Positions 23,081 to 23,174 of a DNA stretch of 23,174 bases are shown here, piece after piece (position 1 is the first letter of the stretch; the number at the start of each line of letters is the position of its first letter). This DNA is from JACJYC01 sp964558465 (lineage in GTDB: Bacteria > Bacteroidota > Bacteroidia > Chitinophagales > Saprospiraceae): the NCBI GenBank assembly GCA_964558465.1, contig CAZLEF010000102.1, positions 1 through 23,174 of the forward strand, read 5' to 3'. The translations under genes were made by a program, and so were the position numbers. Below the pieces are notes generated by a model. It made no database searches and was not told the DNA's origin. It saw only the letters and a list, made by a program, of their open reading frames with translations.

Positions 23081-23111
23081 TATGATCTGGTTTGTGGCTG
23101 TTTGATTACAC

Positions 23112-23174
23112 TCTCTCACCTCTCTCACCTCTCTCACCTCTCTCACCTCTCTCACCTCTCTCACCTCTCTCACC
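23112..23174. repeat. Tandem 9-mer repeat TCTCTCACC, seven units, running off the window
   Basis: Seven perfect 9-base units fill 23112-23174 and continue past the edge. On the minus strand they lie 32 bases upstream of the start of the PLD-like/Ig protein, where its promoter or leader would be. Read as protein this gives (REV)n, which is a repeat artefact. Confidence 0.95.

Noticed and set aside
23081..23173. N-terminal (REV)n extension of the PLD-like/Ig protein
   Set aside because: It is the translated TCTCTCACC tandem repeat; the internal ATG at 23080 gives a natural start and the repeat lies in the upstream region.

Overview
The window reads as chromosomal DNA of a Bacteroidota bacterium, most likely a Saprospiraceae/Lewinella-like lineage. 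The family content fits: DUF4838 and ThuA proteins, an exported Gfo/Idh/MocA enzyme, a PorT-like outer-membrane barrel and DUF4407. So do the lack of clear Shine-Dalgarno sites, the promoter-like TTG-N22-TAnnTTTG matches, and the many short intergenic tandem and palindromic repeats. The taxonomic call is inference, since no rRNA or other marker is present.

Bases 1 to about 2400 are visibly AT-rich (12 G/C in the 60 bases from 361, against 31 in the 60 from 3961). They hold the 3' end of an unrecognised gene and, convergent to it with a 35-bp tail overlap, a gamma-class N6-adenine DNA methyltransferase. This looks like a horizontally acquired restriction-modification or defence fragment. It ends at the 5' end of a LacI-family regulator whose natural ATG is one base out of frame.

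From about 2450 to 15155 comes a carbohydrate and exported-enzyme region: the LacI regulator, an acyl-CoA synthetase, a cytoplasmic Gfo/Idh/MocA oxidoreductase, a ThuA-like protein, a Tat-type Gfo/Idh/MocA oxidoreductase, an SMP-30-like lipoprotein, and an operon of beta-lactamase-fold hydrolase, 56-residue membrane protein and DUF4838 protein. An exported esterase closes it. The ThuA plus Gfo/Idh/MocA pairing recalls ThuA/ThuB trehalose use by 3-keto-glycoside chemistry, so glycoside or polysaccharide breakdown is a reasonable joint role.

From 15379 to 20617 the genes are mainly housekeeping: a four-helix membrane protein, a DEDDh exonuclease, a PlsB-like acyltransferase, the ribosome-assembly GTPase EngB, an outer-membrane barrel and a SpoU-family RNA methyltransferase. 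The methyltransferase is last in an operon with a DUF4407 membrane/coiled-coil protein and a protein with a PLD-like N-terminal fold and two Ig-like domains, running to the right edge.

The most unusual property is the intergenic DNA. Many gaps carry a tandem repeat of 7-10 bp with a different word in each gap. There is also a nested 114-bp palindrome, an inverted repeat whose ends are the stop codons of two convergent genes, a dispersed 34-bp REP-like block and a G-quadruplex-type array. No CRISPR array, rRNA, tRNA or insertion sequence was found.
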